Below, piece after piece: positions 31,116 to 42,371 of a stretch of DNA of 64,000 bases. The DNA lies in contig NC_085138.1 of NCBI RefSeq assembly GCF_035046485.1, positions 19,101,440 to 19,165,439 of the forward strand, given 5' to 3'. Source of the stretch: Aedes albopictus (Eukaryota > Arthropoda > Insecta > Diptera > Culicidae). A program made the position numbers and the translations under genes. Below the pieces are notes generated by a model. The model was not told where the DNA came from. It made no database searches and worked only from the letters and a program-made list of their open reading frames with translations. How positions within the stretch are numbered: position 1 is the stretch's first letter; every line of letters starts with the position of its first letter.

Positions 31116-33350
31116 TTTTTCCTCCCCTGTTGGGGAATTTAAGCCACTGCGTCCAATAAGCTGAACTTTTGTGGCATGTCCCGTTTTGATATTCGCATCT
31201 AGCCAGCTAATTACCATGTGTCAAGTAATCAGCTTCTGCCACGACGCGTCGTCTCCCAGTCAGGTGCAATGGAATTAATAAACCCCAAGACCTTCCCAGG
31301 TTCTGCAGACCAGATCTCACTGGGTTGCAAGCAACCACTATTTAGAAATCTTTGCCTGCGCATGTATAAAGCACCACAACTGCAAAGCAGTGCTCGGGCA
31401 GTGTCCAGTTACTAGGCCAGTGTATGTACATAGAGCTCTCTTGTTGAACTCTAAGAGCTTTTTGGTTTTATAAGCATTTGGTGTTATAAATCGCTTTGAC
31501 TGATTGCAATTTTTGACATCCATCCAATTGGATATCACCCTCTGCTCAGCCCAGCGTTTCAGGTCCATTTTAATTGTACAGTTTGATATACCACAGAATG
31601 GTTCTGGGCCAACAAACTGTAAATTGGAACCACTTTTAGCCAGCTCGTCTGCCATTTCATTCCCTTCAATGCCGCAGTGACCTGGAACCCAGTATAAGTT
31701 TACTGAGTTCCCTTGGCACAGCCTGCACAGTGAAAGAATGCATTCCCAGACAAGCTTTGAAGTACATTTGTAAGCGCACAATGCTTTTAGTGCAGCTTGA
31801 CTATCTGAGAAAATACAAATATTTGTATATCTGTATTTTCTCTCAAGGCAGATATTTGCGCATTTCAAAATAGCAAGAATCTCTGCTTGAAACACCGTAG
31901 GATAGTGTCCCATCACCACTGATGTTTGTATTCCAGGGCCGTAGATTCTTGCTCCCGTTTTTATTCCAACTTTTGAGCCATCTGTATAGAATTTGATTGA
32001 TCCTCGACGAACAGTGGGACCTCCGACTTCCCAATCTGCACGAGTTGTTTCGTGCAACTTGTAAGGAACATCATGGTTCTCCACAGGTTTCATCCAGTCT
32101 TCAATCATTTTCATTACTGGCCTATTTTGGAAGTATTGTGAAATGCTCAGGTGACCTACAAGATCACCTGGCATAAACTTTTCAATTCGTTTAAGTCGCA
32201 GGAATTCCTTTTCTGCTTCTAATTGCACGTACTCGTGCAAAGGTAGCAGATTGAGAATCGCATCTAAAGCTTTTGATGGAGTGCTACGCATCGCTCCTGT
32301 AACAGCAATGGACGCAAGACGTTGGATTTTCACAAGCTTTGATTGCGTGGTAGCCTTTTTTGTTTTTGGCCACCAAACAAACGAAGCATACGTCACTTTT
32401 GGGCGGATTATGGCAGTATAAATCCACATTATCATTTTTGGTTTCAAGTCCCACTTTCTGCCAATAGTTTTGGAGCATAACCAGAATGCACTTGTTGCCT
32501 TACCGATCACGGACTCAATTTGAGCATTCCAGTTCAGTTTGGCATCCAGAATCAAACCTAAGTATTTGACTCGATCACTAGGATGAATTTGTATCCCTCC
32601 AAGCCTAAAAGCTTTTAGGTTGATCTTCCTTCTCCTAGTGAAAGGGACAATTACGACTTTTGACGGGTTGATGCTAAGGCCCTCCTTAATACACCATGAA
32701 TGTGTATAGTTTAGGGCCCTTTGCATTCTCTCTGAAACAGTTTCGTCATACTTTCCTCTCACTATTGTGACTATATCGTCTGCAAAGCCCACAACTTCGA
32801 AACCTCTTTCCTTCAAGCTTCTTAGAAGATCGTCTACAACTAAGGACCACATTAGTGGTGAGAGGACTCCTCCTTGAGGGCAACCCTTTGTTGCCCTTAC
32901 TGTTATAGAAGAACTCCCCAGCTCAGAGGTGATTTCTCTTTTTGCAAGCACAGTATGAATCCAATGTATGATACATTGGTCGAAGTTTTTATTCTCCATG
33001 GCACGCTTCATAGATGAATAGGAGGCACTATCAAATGCTCCTTCTATATCTAAAAAGGCGCATAGAGCTGTTTCTTTTGCTGAAAACGTTTTTTCCACCT
33101 TTGTTACTAGCGAGTGAAGTGCCGTAACCGTTGACTTACCAGATTGATAAGCAAACTGGAAGTCAGACAGGGGATGCTCTTTTATGTAAGAAGAATTGAT
33201 AAAATCCTTCAAAACCTTTTCCATAGTCTTCAACAAAACTGAAGAAAGACTAATTGGTCTATATGCTTTCGGATGCGTTTTATCTCGTTTCCCCTTTTTC
33301 GGGATAAAGATAACTTTTACAAGTCTCCATTTTGATGGAACGAAATTGTT
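31116..33350 (-). mobile_element. 5'-truncated LOA-type LINE (RT plus RNase H)
   Basis: The 11-bp target duplication TCTGAATGTTT (31105-31115 and 33351-33361) and a T run (poly-A on the minus strand) mark a retrotransposed insertion into satellite S1. The coding part carries RT and an RNase H domain, a combination typical of LOA-, I- and R1-related clades. The endonuclease half was never copied. Confidence 0.85.
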
Positions 33351-33641
33351 TCTGAATGTTTCTGAAATACCCCTGAAAATCCCTGAAATTCTCTCGAACC
33401 CACTGTAACGCATCTGAGACCATTCGAAACTCCCCCCCAAACACTCATGTAACGTCACTGAAACCCGCTTAAAATGCTCTGAATCTACACGAAAACTTTT
33501 GATACTTCGAAAACTCTTTGATACCCCCTCCGACCACCTGTAGCGCACTTGAGACTCTCCAGAACCCTTGAAAACGCCCCTGTAAAGCCTCCGAAGCTCA
33601 CTGAAACCTCTTGAAGTGCCCCCGAAAACCCCTTGAAACAC
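31338..33641 (-). pseudogene. LINE RT-RNase H ORF fused by read-through to satellite sequence
   Basis: A 767-codon open frame. Residues 1-97 translate satellite S1 and are not part of the element. From FVPSKWRLVKVIFIPKKG the LINE begins: RT motifs YRPISLSSVLLKTME, FLDIEGAFDSASYSS, CPQGGVLSPLMWSL and catalytic FADD at 286-289; RNase H with FYTDGSKVG (Asp554), AEILAILKCAN, IFSDSQAALKAL and YWVPGHCGIEGNEMADELA. The frame fails after LVTGHCPS near 31400 through a small indel, and the terminal finger region is out of frame. The length of intact frame suggests a fairly young insertion. Confidence 0.85.
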
Positions 33642-33895
33642 CCGCTAACCCCCTGTAATGCAAAAACATCTTTGTAAAACCTTTAAACGCTGCTGAAAAA
33701 AAAAAAAACGAAACGCTCTTGTAACGCCTCCGAAAGCCGGTGCTCTAGCTCTTACTAAAATTCTTAAAATAAATTCTAGAAACCCTCTCGGATCCACTGG
33801 AAAACTCTGAAACCCCCCCAAAACACTCATGCAACGCCTCCGGAACCCGCTGAAAGTTATCTGAATCTTCCTGAAATTCCTCCTGTTTCCAGAAA
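33351..33895. repeat. Satellite S1, middle portion
   Basis: Continuation of the array at 30690-31115, with units containing 'ctgaaa.ccc', 'ccctgtaatgc' and 'aacgcctccg'. Highly diverged. Confidence 0.7.
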
Positions 33896-34293
33896 TTCCA
33901 CGATGTCAGCCCAAAATTCAAGATGGCGGTCTAAAATCCAAAAATGGCGGCTTCAAGGTGGCGGCTATTTAATGGTGTTTTAGGTTCTAAAACCATGCAG
34001 TATGGGTATATTTGGTATAGGTAAGATGTCTGGAGTCCAAAAATGATGACGAGAATATCCAAGATGGCGGTCCGAAATTCAAGATGACGGCTCCAAATTC
34101 AAGATGCCGGCTGTTATTCCATTAAATTAGCCTCTAAAACCATTCAATATGGGTACATTTGATAGGTAGAAGATGTCCGGCGTCCAAAAATGGCAACCGG
34201 AATATCTAAGATGGCGGTCTAAAATCCAAGATGGTGGTTCTAAATTCAAGATGACGGTTTTAGGCTCTGATAGCATGAAATATGGTTATACAT

Positions 34294-34737
34294 GGTCAGC
34301 GTTAAGTCAGAGTGGACTGAAGGAGGTAAAGATATGCGAAGGAATTCGATAACTCTGATCTTCTCGACGTTTCTTTGATACAGATGGATCATTATAATGT
34401 AGGGTCTTGTACCATTTGGGCAGGTGTACCTATTTTGGGCATTTGCCGGTATAACTTAGTCAATTTCAAACCGATTGATTTGAGTTTTCGTATAGAGTTA
34501 GATACTGTACGTGCCTAACTCTACACAAAAATTCAAATCAATCCGTTTGTTATTGACTGAGTTATGGCGGCAAGTGCCCAAAATAGGTACATCTGCCCAA
34601 ATGGTACAAGACTCTATACACAAAAGAACTACAGTTTTTCAGAAAATAATGCGCTTGATTTGATATCCTTAGTGCATGCAGTGCATTTCCCCGAAATCAT
34701 TGAAAAACAGATGGTCCGGTCTGACTGAACGCCGACC
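34294..34737. mobile_element. MITE with GGTCAGCGTTAAGTCAG-type ends
   Basis: Imperfect inverted ends (GGTCAGCGTTAAGTCAGAG and the complement of GGTCGGCGTTCAGTCAGAC) split satellite S2. The element itself carries a nested palindrome. Confidence 0.7.
34400..34617. mobile_element. Nested foldback element inside the MITE
   Basis: Inverted halves begin near TAGGGTCTTGTACCATTTGG and end with GTACAAGACTCTA, TA at both borders, 218 bp. The arms share 'tacctattttgggc' and its complement. Confidence 0.75.
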
Positions 34738-34890
34738 ATATGCTTTGGTGAATAAGTCCAGAGTCCAAAAATGGTGGCCGGATTATCCAAGATGGCGGTC
34801 TAAAATCTAAGACGACGTCCCAAAATTCAAGATGGTGGCTATTAAATGATGTTTTAGGGTAATAAATCATAAAATATGGGTATACACTGG

Positions 34891-35280
34891 AACCTCTTTT
34901 TATGCATATGGCTGGATAAATTAAAAAAGTGCATAAATTAAAAAAGGCATGAAAAGGGAAATTTATGCATCAATCAAGTTTGGGTTTTAATTCGAGAATC
35001 AAGTTCGCGAGAACAAGTCTTGCTCCTGAGCAGATGAGGTGGGGCTAAGAGGGTTTCCAGGAAGTTGCCAGTGAGCCCAAAAAGGGGGTTCCAAGAGGCT
35101 TCAGGGGCGTTTTAAGGGGTTGTTTCGAGGGATTTGAGGAGACTTTTAAGGGTGTTCTGTCAAGATTTTGTGGAGTTTTCATGGGATTACGGGGAATTCT
35201 GGGGTATTGCAATAGTATCAAGTAGATTTCAGGGGCGTTCCAAGGGGCTTTATTTATTTATTTATTTTATTTATCAGGAG
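34891..35280. other. G-rich degenerate repeat and short simple repeat
   Basis: Recurring 'aggggcgtt', 'ccaaggggctt' and 'ttaaggg' look like S1-type units in the opposite orientation. A TTTA-rich run at 35249-35273 precedes the next element. No gene. Confidence 0.5.
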
Positions 35281-35495
35281 CCTTTAAGGTGATTATATAA
35301 CGAAGCCACAACTTGAATTTTCAAAAGCACAAATGTAAAGAACCAAATGCCGCATCGCGCTGAAAAGTTGATCGTTTAGTTAGCCGCTGGTGGTGACTAA
35401 TCGATCAACTTTTCAGCGCAATGCGACATTGGGTTCTACTGATTTGTCCTCTTGAAAATTCGAGGTGTGGCTTCGTCATATCTTCACCTTAAAGG
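35281..35495. mobile_element. 215-bp foldback element
   Basis: Ends CCTTTAAGGTGA and complement. The halves are inverted copies ('gctgaaaagttgatcg' and 'cgatcaacttttcagc' near the centre). No ORF. Confidence 0.8.
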
Positions 35496-35499
35496 GCGT

Positions 35500-36180
35500 T
35501 GCAAGAGGTTTTAAGGTATTTCAGAGTCTGCTCTGAAACTTCCTGAAATGCCTCAAAAATCCCCCTTAAACCCCCCAGGGACCCCATGTAACGCACCTGA
35601 GAGGTTTCGAAACTCCTGAGAACTCCTCCGTAACGCTTCCGTAACGCCTCTGAATCCCCCGAAAATGCTCTGAAACGTTTTGAAATGCCTCCAAAATCCC
35701 CCTTAAACCCACTCGGACCCCATGTAAAGCACCTGAGAAGCTCCGAATCCAGCGAAAACTCCTCCGTAACGCCTCTGAATCCCACCGAAGAGGCTCTGAA
35801 ACGTCCTGAAATGCCTCCAAAATTCCCCTTAGACCCCCTCGGATCCCCCGCACCTGAGGGGCTCCAAAACCCCCGAAACTCCTTCGTAACGCTTTCGTAA
35901 CGCCTCTAAATCCCGCAGAAAATGCTCTGAAACGTCCTGAAATGCCTTCAAATCCCCCTTTAACTCCCTCGGACCTGATCTGTTCCGAACACCTCGCACC
36001 TGAAAAGTTCCGAACACCCTGAAAATTCATCTGTAACGCTTCCGTAACGCCTCTGAACCACGCCGAAAATGGTATGAAACATCCTGAAATGCCTCGAAAA
36101 ATCTTCCTAAACCAATACCGCTAAAACGCTTCCGTAACACCTCTGAAACCAGCCTAAAATGCTCTGAGACTTCATGAAAT
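35500..36180. repeat. Satellite S1, right array, unit 126-147 bp
   Basis: Successive 'tgaaatgcc' marks at about 35544, 35681, 35807, 35938 and 36085. Each unit has 'cccttaaacccc', 'cacctgag', 'ctccgtaacgcctctgaatcc' and 'gctctgaaacg'. Frames across it on the minus strand are repeat artefacts. Confidence 0.85.
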
Positions 36181-36259
36181 GACTATGTATTCCTTTTCTC
36201 TCCTCTGTAAACAGCCCTAGACCACCGTTGCAATAGTTCCAGTCATTATTAAATTCTAA

Positions 36260-36557
36260 AAAAAACCTAATTAATCCACCTAGCGGTGATGGCGCCTTTC
36301 TCATGCCTTTGAAAACCGATTTCAATAAAACTCAAGTGACATGTTGATGAATATCAATGTGATTTATCACATTGGATGAATATCGCTCGTTCATGCGTTT
36401 AACAAAAATCTATTCATGGTACCACAAATCATATCGGCAACTATCGGCGATATTCATCCATTGATATTCATCAACATGTCACTTGAGTTTTATTGAAATC
36501 GGTTTTCAAAGGCATGAGAAAGGCGCCATCACCGCTAGGTGGATTAATTAGGTTTTT
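36260..36557. mobile_element. 298-bp foldback element
   Basis: Arms start AAAACCTAATTAATCCACC and read in inverted copy from 36557 leftward, covering 'gcgcctttctcatgcc' and 'cacttgagttttattg'. The terminal motif 'attaatccacctag.ggtgat' recurs at 52993. Confidence 0.85.
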
Positions 36558-37085
36558 CTTAAAATTATTCGCGAAATTCCTACAGGATCCGCGTTGCTCT
36601 TCTAGGATTTCTTCCACCAATACCATATACTGATTTATACTGATTCCTCGGGAAATCAATTCTAAGAATCTTCCCATCCGGAATTCTTTCAGGTATTACT
36701 CCCGATTTTTTTTTCCAGAGATTCCTCTCGGAATTCCTCTAAGGAATCTATCTATATATCTATATGTATATCTTCCAGAATACAGTACGTCCTGAGATTT
36801 CTTTTGAAATGCTTCGCAGTGTTCTTCCTGAAGTTTTTCCAGGGATTTCTTTCAGAGTTTCTAATTTTTTAAGGGAGTTTTGATCGAATTAATCATTGAA
36901 GTCTTCCAAGAATTTCTCCTGGATTCACTCAAAGACTCTTCCCATGATTATTCTAGGGCTTTCCTCAGCGGTACCTAAGGTGTTTTCTGCAGCGATTCTT
37001 CTAGTGAATCCTCAAGGGATATTCCCCACGATTGCTCCAGTGATTTTTCTAGTGGTTCTCCCGGGATTAAACCGGAGTTTTTGCA
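36558..37085. repeat. Degenerate GGAATTCC-rich repeat, reverse orientation
   Basis: Diffuse short repeats ('ggaattcctct', 'gattcctc.gg', 'ttcttcc') related to the large blocks at 44270-47535 and 58540-59880 but on the opposite strand. The 22-bp repeat bounding the next insertion starts at 37086. Confidence 0.55.
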
Positions 37086-37735
37086 AGAACCCATCTTGAA
37101 ATTTTTCATTATTTGCAGTCGGTTGGCAGTCGGGGTTTATTTTAAAAGTTTTACTGTCTGCAGCAGCTAGTTCCGGAAAAATGTCTTGGTTCTCCACTGT
37201 AAGTAATTCGACAATTAATGACATCTGCCGGTTCCCTCTACCGAGTGGCTGTCGACGGTTAAGCCCGGAAAAAACACCCAAATTTCTCCACCGCCACACC
37301 ACATTCGTTCTGCAAACGAGTCGGAATGCAGACCGATGATGCAGACCGATGATCCCCGCCGAACGACTGTCAACGAGATTCAACCGAATCCGGACTGTGC
37401 CGTCTGGACTGTGCCGTGTAACTGGACGTTGTGGAGAAGAAGTCTACAATGCAAGTCAGCACTTGGGTGACCTAGGTCGCCATTAAGGTTAGATCTTTCC
37501 TTTTTCATACTAGTAAGCATATTTTTCTATGAGTGCACACACAATCCCAACCAAACTGGAATAATATTCTTTATCCATTTCAATAGAATTAATTTTTGGT
37601 GATATTTTCGAGCGCCTTCAGTTCCTGAGTAGTGGGTTGTGTTTGGAGGGTCAAAAAGTTTTTTTTGCAATTTCTCATCGTAATAGGCTGTATTACCTCA
37701 CGCAAATCTGACAGGAAAAGGTCTACTTTCCCATA

Positions 37736-37890
37736 CCAAATTAACAGTGCTGTAATGGTTCATTACAGCACTGATTTGCGTTGTGTAATGAACCATTACA
37801 GCACTGTTTTCAGTTTTGGTCAACTTCTTGATGCTTTCTGGACGCAGTTTTGAAAAATTGTGACAACTGCACAGTATAACCTGTTATGAT
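37736..37890. repeat. Dispersed repeat with CAGTGCTGTAATGG palindrome, copy 1
   Basis: The palindrome CAGTGCTGTAATGG...CATTACAGCACTG is followed by a second partial copy and by 'gatgctttctggacgcag', 'tgacaactgcacagtataacc'. The same order occurs at 48518-48685. Confidence 0.7.
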
Positions 37891-38868
37891 CAGATTTTCT
37901 TGAACATGGCTATGAACATCAGTGTGCAGTTTGATGAAAAAGTTTTGTTAAAAACTATCCTAAAGGGTAATTTATGAAATTGCAAAAAACGTTGTACGCA
38001 ACTCGGTGCAGAACTCGATTTTTCCAGCACTCGTCGTAATTATCCAACTCGGCAAGCCTCGTTGGATAAATGAACGACTCGTGCTGTAAAAATCGCCATT
38101 CTGCACCTTGTTGCGTAAACTACTATTATACAACCTGTTGAACTCAAAGATGGCCTCATAACTTTTCCCAACCTGATCGCGGAAAAATCTTTCCAATTTA
38201 CTTTGTATTAGGCCGTTACAAATATTTATTTCCCTTTTTGTCCCACCACTCTTTGGCTGGTCGAGGGGGGGGATAAAAATAATAAAGCATTTATTCTGAA
38301 AAATATTAAAAACTCATCGAATTTGTTAAAGATATTTTGGCAAGACCCGATATTTTGATAAATATTTTTTTATCTGCCCCCTCAAAATGCAAAATCCAGC
38401 CAAAAATTTTTGAAGGGGGGGGAGACAAAAAGTCAAAAATAAATTTGTATCAGCCTTATTTTTACGATTAAATATTTAATTGCATATTTCAGTATTAGCA
38501 TAGACTAATTAGTGTATTAGTGTTGTGAGTGTTGTGAGTGGGGGGAGGGGTGGTCTGCAATGCTTTTTTTATTTCATTTCAGAGAGCGAGTAATGGCGCT
38601 TAAGCCTAGGCTTTCGAGCCCGGACACAGATCAAATACCTGTGTTCCATCCCAGGAGTTGGCATACCAATGGAGTGCGTATTAACCTTCTTAGCTTCACC
38701 ACTCCCAATGATTTTTTTACCCAATCCTCATTCCCCTGTAAACGAAACGGTTGGTACGGTTGTCCCCGTTTTTTCTTCTGTCAAATTCGAAAACTTGTGT
38801 CAACCATGTTATTCATAAGTGGATAATCTGATTGCCACAATTTTTTGAATTACCTTTGAACCCATTAG

Positions 38869-39131
38869 CACAGACAAACAGACGTAACACTTGCGAAATT
38901 TCCATCGACCACGCTTTTAACGATCATTTTAAATTTTCATAGTTGTGGCTTTCACAACCAGAGGCGCGCGCATCGTTTTTCTATGCGTTTGACGTTTCAC
39001 ACTAGCGCCTGCTGTCGACGATATTGCACAACACAGTGATTCGTGCAACTTTTCCACCAGGTGATGGTAGTGTGAACTGGGTGATGGATTTTCATAAAAA
39101 TCGTTCAAGGTGTTACGTCTGTTTGTCTGCG
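38869..39131. mobile_element. CACAGACAAACAG MITE, second copy
   Basis: 263 bp with inverted ends (CACAGACAAACAGACGT and complement with one change). The 7-bp target duplication CCATTAG lies at 38862-38868 and 39132-39138. Confidence 0.8.
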
Positions 39132-39319
39132 CCATTAGTCTGCACAGTGGGCCTGGCCGTTTTCATATTTGTATCACATCATACCTGATATGCTGCAAAT
39201 ATTAATGATGACAAGAAAATACCAGAAGTAATTTTGGTATTTCCAGGATGCTTTTCAATACTGGCTGTGCAAGCACTAGAATAGAATAGAATAGAATAGA
39301 ACCCATCTTGAAATTTTTC

Positions 39320-40330
39320 CACAGATTCTTCCCGGTACTCTTCCAGAGATTCCTTTTTAGAAATTTTTCAAAAGATACCTTTCAGGCACTTCTATTGGAT
39401 TTTTCTCAAGTTGTCCTCTGGAAAAAAAAAATCTGAAGTAAAAGCTCCCACGCGACGCGAGACAGACACAACACTTATTATTCTTACAAAAAACTTTAAA
39501 AAGGAGATATAAATACCTTTTTGAGTCGACCGGTTTCGGGCTCGTTGTTGCCCATCGACAGGACGATGTCCGATGTGTCGATGGGCAACAACGAGCCCGA
39601 AACCGGTCGACTCAAAAAGGTAATTATATCTCCTTTTTTACGTTTTGTAAGAATAATAAGTGTTGTGTCTGTCTCGCGTCGCGTGTTATAAGTGTTGTCG
39701 AGGTTCTTACGTTAGCGCAAACCCAAGAAGTGAAGTGAAAAACTCCCAGGGACTTCTTATGGAATCTGGGTTTTCACACAGCATTTTTCTTGGAATTTTT
39801 CCGGAATTCTCTTAGAAATTCCTTGTCGGAATTTTATCTAGGGATTATGACTGGAATTTGTCCAAGGATTCCTTCAAAATTTTTATAAGGACTTTCTCAA
39901 AAAAAAAAATTTCGTGGTTTCTTCAGGGATTTTTTAAAGAAATTTGGAAGAAAAAAGCAGATTATTCCCCCATTTGGTAATATTTTTCTGGAAGAGTTTA
40001 TGAATGATTTCTTTAGATGAATTCATGAAAAAAATTCAAAGTAATTGATAGAGATTACCCATGTGATTCCTGCAAGCGTTTCCACCGATGTTTTAGAAAA
40101 ATTTTGAAGACAATTAGTAGCAAAGTATTTATTGCTAAAATTTTTGAGATGAAATTTTGGGAGAAACAATCTTTGGGTCCTCCTTGAAATCATGGCTGGA
40201 GGTATTCGTGGGAAATCCGTTGGAAAATTCTTAAAAAAATTCTTAACATCTTTTCGTAAGTGTTTGTAAGTTTTTTTTTTTACAGAAAATTCTAGAACTA
40301 GAACCTTTCTCCAAACAAGTTACTTAGATG
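39320..40330. repeat. Degenerate GGAATTCC-type repeat with inserted palindrome
   Basis: Diffuse 'ggaattttt', 'ggattcctt' and 'aaattcc' repeats. No gene. Interrupted by the palindrome at 39450-39684. Confidence 0.5.
39450..39684. mobile_element. 235-bp palindromic element
   Basis: Inverted arms beginning ACGCGACGCGAGACAGACAC and ending in its complement, with 'gtcgaccggtttcgggctcg' and 'cgagcccgaaaccggtcgac' near the centre. No ORF. Confidence 0.8.
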
Positions 40331-40556
40331 CCTATAATTTTCATAATAAACACCTTTGGATATACCGCACTGACTGCGGGACTGCGATTCACCGGTTGTA
40401 GTTGATGAAATATTACACATTGCGCATGTTCGCCGACAAAACCGAATGAATCCTGTTGCCGTTCACCATTTTCACCACATCAAATAGCAGAGTTCGGGTG
40501 CTTGGAATTTCGCCCCATTCGGAAGGAACTTGAACTTGGTCCGGCGGGGCCGGCCT

Positions 40557-41168
40557 TCAGTCTAACGGTGATTCTGTACGCGTAAACATTCGAAAACGAT
40601 CTCGCGAACGGGTCCCATCAGAGCATCGGCAATCAGAAGTGGAAGGTGACTGAAGGAAGAGTGTGTGGCTGGTGTATGAGCGGTCTGGGGTCCTTAAAGT
40701 TGGTGCCATGTGATTTGGAGGTTCGACGAATCCCCGGTTGAAGTGTGGCGTAGGAGCGAAAATTGCCGCAACGTTGAAGAGGGCTTTATTTAGGAAGCAT
40801 CTCTTTGCTGACGACTAGTGTCGGTAGTGCGTTGGAGATTTATGGGGTTCAAAGAATCAGTGTGACAAGTCAAGAGCAATGCCTGCAGAAGAAAAGGAGT
40901 GTTTGATGAGTGTTTTTGTTTGAAGAATACGGCCTTTGTGTCGCAATGGAGTGTTTTGGCGAAGGAGAGTGCTTAAGCCGTTGAGTCGTTCGGGGCCAAG
41001 GTGAGAGAGTTTGGAAGAGTCGTTGAATCGCTCATGTGACCCGAGGAAGGTGTATGCGCAATCAATTAGTGGGTGTTTTCTGGTTGTGATACGAAGGATT
41101 AAATTAGGAAGAACAGCCGAGGTGGGCTGCAGCGTTGGATGTATCTCTCGGCGGGATTGCAAAAAATT
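40557..41168 (+). promoter_or_regulatory. Candidate promoter initiator and 5' untranslated exon
   Basis: TCAGTC at 40557-40562 fits the arthropod initiator consensus. It is followed by about 600 bp of GC-richer, repeat-free sequence up to the start codon at 41169, unlike the repeat DNA on either side. No TATA box is evident. A start at this point is inferred only. Confidence 0.35.
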
Positions 41169-41424
41169 ATGGATAATTCCCACGTAACGGCGAAGCACCA
41201 GCACCGGAGTCAGGATGAGATGCTGCCGGCAGAGCTCGCCCAGCAAACGACGAGTGGCAGCCCTGCGATGATGTTGAGCGGAGATGCTGGACCATTTGGC
41301 AGTTCATCCAGTGGAGCAGAGGGGGTGTTCTACCGAGGGCTTGGGACGCTGACGGGCAATGCCAGTGGGATGAGCAGCGGAATGGACATGTCCAACAGCA
41401 CCGAGACTGGCATTGTTGCACCAG
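41169..41424 (+). CDS. First coding exon of an unrecognised gene
   Basis: The ATG at 41169 (A at -3, G at +4, a good context) opens 85 codons ending at the donor CCAG|GTGAGT (41425), phase 1. An upstream in-frame ATG at 41139 has a poor context. The segment is hydrophilic and rich in Ser, Gly, Met and Gln. It has two N-glycosylation sequons (NAS and NST) and no signal peptide. It would suit the extracellular N-terminus of a multi-pass receptor, but no transmembrane exon is in the window and I do not assign a family. It is preceded by GC-richer, repeat-free sequence and followed by more than 20 kb of repeats, so its first intron is long. Confidence 0.6.
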
Positions 41425-41559
41425 GTGAGTAATAAAGAGGAAAAGCTTATTAAAACGGAAAACGCCCTTCAGGTGCGGTGGATTTAATTTCATTTTCATT
41501 TCATTATGAAAGTTAGGCGTGTTGTGAGAATAGCCAGATAAATCCACCCACATCCACTA

Positions 41560-42239
41560 ACACTAGTTTACAGCATTTTTGAACTCGGTAAGCTGATGAT
41601 CATTTTTGGTGTAGAATCATGCCTTGAGTTCGAAAACGCGAAAGAAAAAAATTACAGTAGAGCGGAAATTTTTTCGACTTTCCATACAAGGTTGATGATT
41701 TGAAATCGATTTTTGTTCTATTTTTAAGCAAAGTCGCTCACTTCAAACATTTCATTCTCCGTGATCAATGCTCCGATTGAGCTGAAATTTTTACTGTAAC
41801 TCGCCCACATATGATATGTCAAACAAACATCGAGAAAGAATTTTTAGGTTGTTTTTTTCTTATTGAAAAAAAAATACATCTCTTCAAAAATTTTTGGGAA
41901 TTTTGCCAAAATTTAAGAAGATCGTCCCTAAAACTCGCCAATATCTTGAATTTCATCAATCTGACGCAAAACCTGTTTTCAGATGGTCGAATGGTATTGT
42001 ATTCAGCTTTTAATTTATGGAAAAAGATTTAAAATTGGTTGAACAAAACGCAATATATTTTAATTTTAGTAAATTACATATTTTGAAGAGTTGCAAAACT
42101 CGACATTGGGCGAAAACTCAAAAACTGTTCTACTTAAATTTTTTTGAAGGTCGGTTTCGAAATCAGCACTAAATTGTGCTTCAAAAATGTTGGTCGTTGA
42201 CAGAAGTTCACGACTTTCGTTTTATTTTGTAAACTTGTG
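41560..42239. mobile_element. ACACTAGTTTACA-ended MITE, copy 1
   Basis: About 680 bp, closely matching 61257-61934 from end to end in the same orientation. Ends ACACTAGTTTACA and complement (right end with one change here). No ORF above chance. Confidence 0.85.
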
Positions 42240-42371
42240 TAATCGGCAAAAAGTATTTTCTAGAATCGATACAATATTCTGAAGTAGGAATGTATTGAAC
42301 TGGAACTAATAAGGTATGTTATGCATCATTGCATAACAGCTTTTGAATAAAATCAAGGATTGCCGATTACG

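Larger units (their letters stand above)
33896..34890. repeat. Satellite S2, about 147-bp unit (with inserted MITE)
   Basis: Recurring blocks 'aagatggcggtctaaaatcc', 'tatgggtatat' and 'gtccaaaaatgg' repeat about every 147 bp (for example 34036 and 34183) and resume at 34738-34890 after the MITE at 34294-34737. Confidence 0.75.
37086..39319 (+). mobile_element. 2.2-kb insertion bounded by 22-bp direct repeats
   Basis: The same 22 bases (beginning AGAACCCATC, ending AATTTTTC) occur at 37086-37107 and 39298-39319. The insert ends in four AGAAT/TAGAA units (39278-39300), as a LINE-type tail might. No RT frame is visible, so it may be a non-autonomous or 5'-truncated retroposon. Inside are a small MITE (38869-39131) and a short dispersed palindrome (37736-37890). 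Confidence 0.6.

Noticed and set aside
35489..36030. Gly/Phe/Arg-rich minus-strand ORFs
   Set aside because: They translate satellite S1 in different frames.
37012..37383. 123-codon minus-strand ORF
   Set aside because: It crosses the 22-bp direct repeat and insertion boundary, with no recognisable motif. Likely chance.
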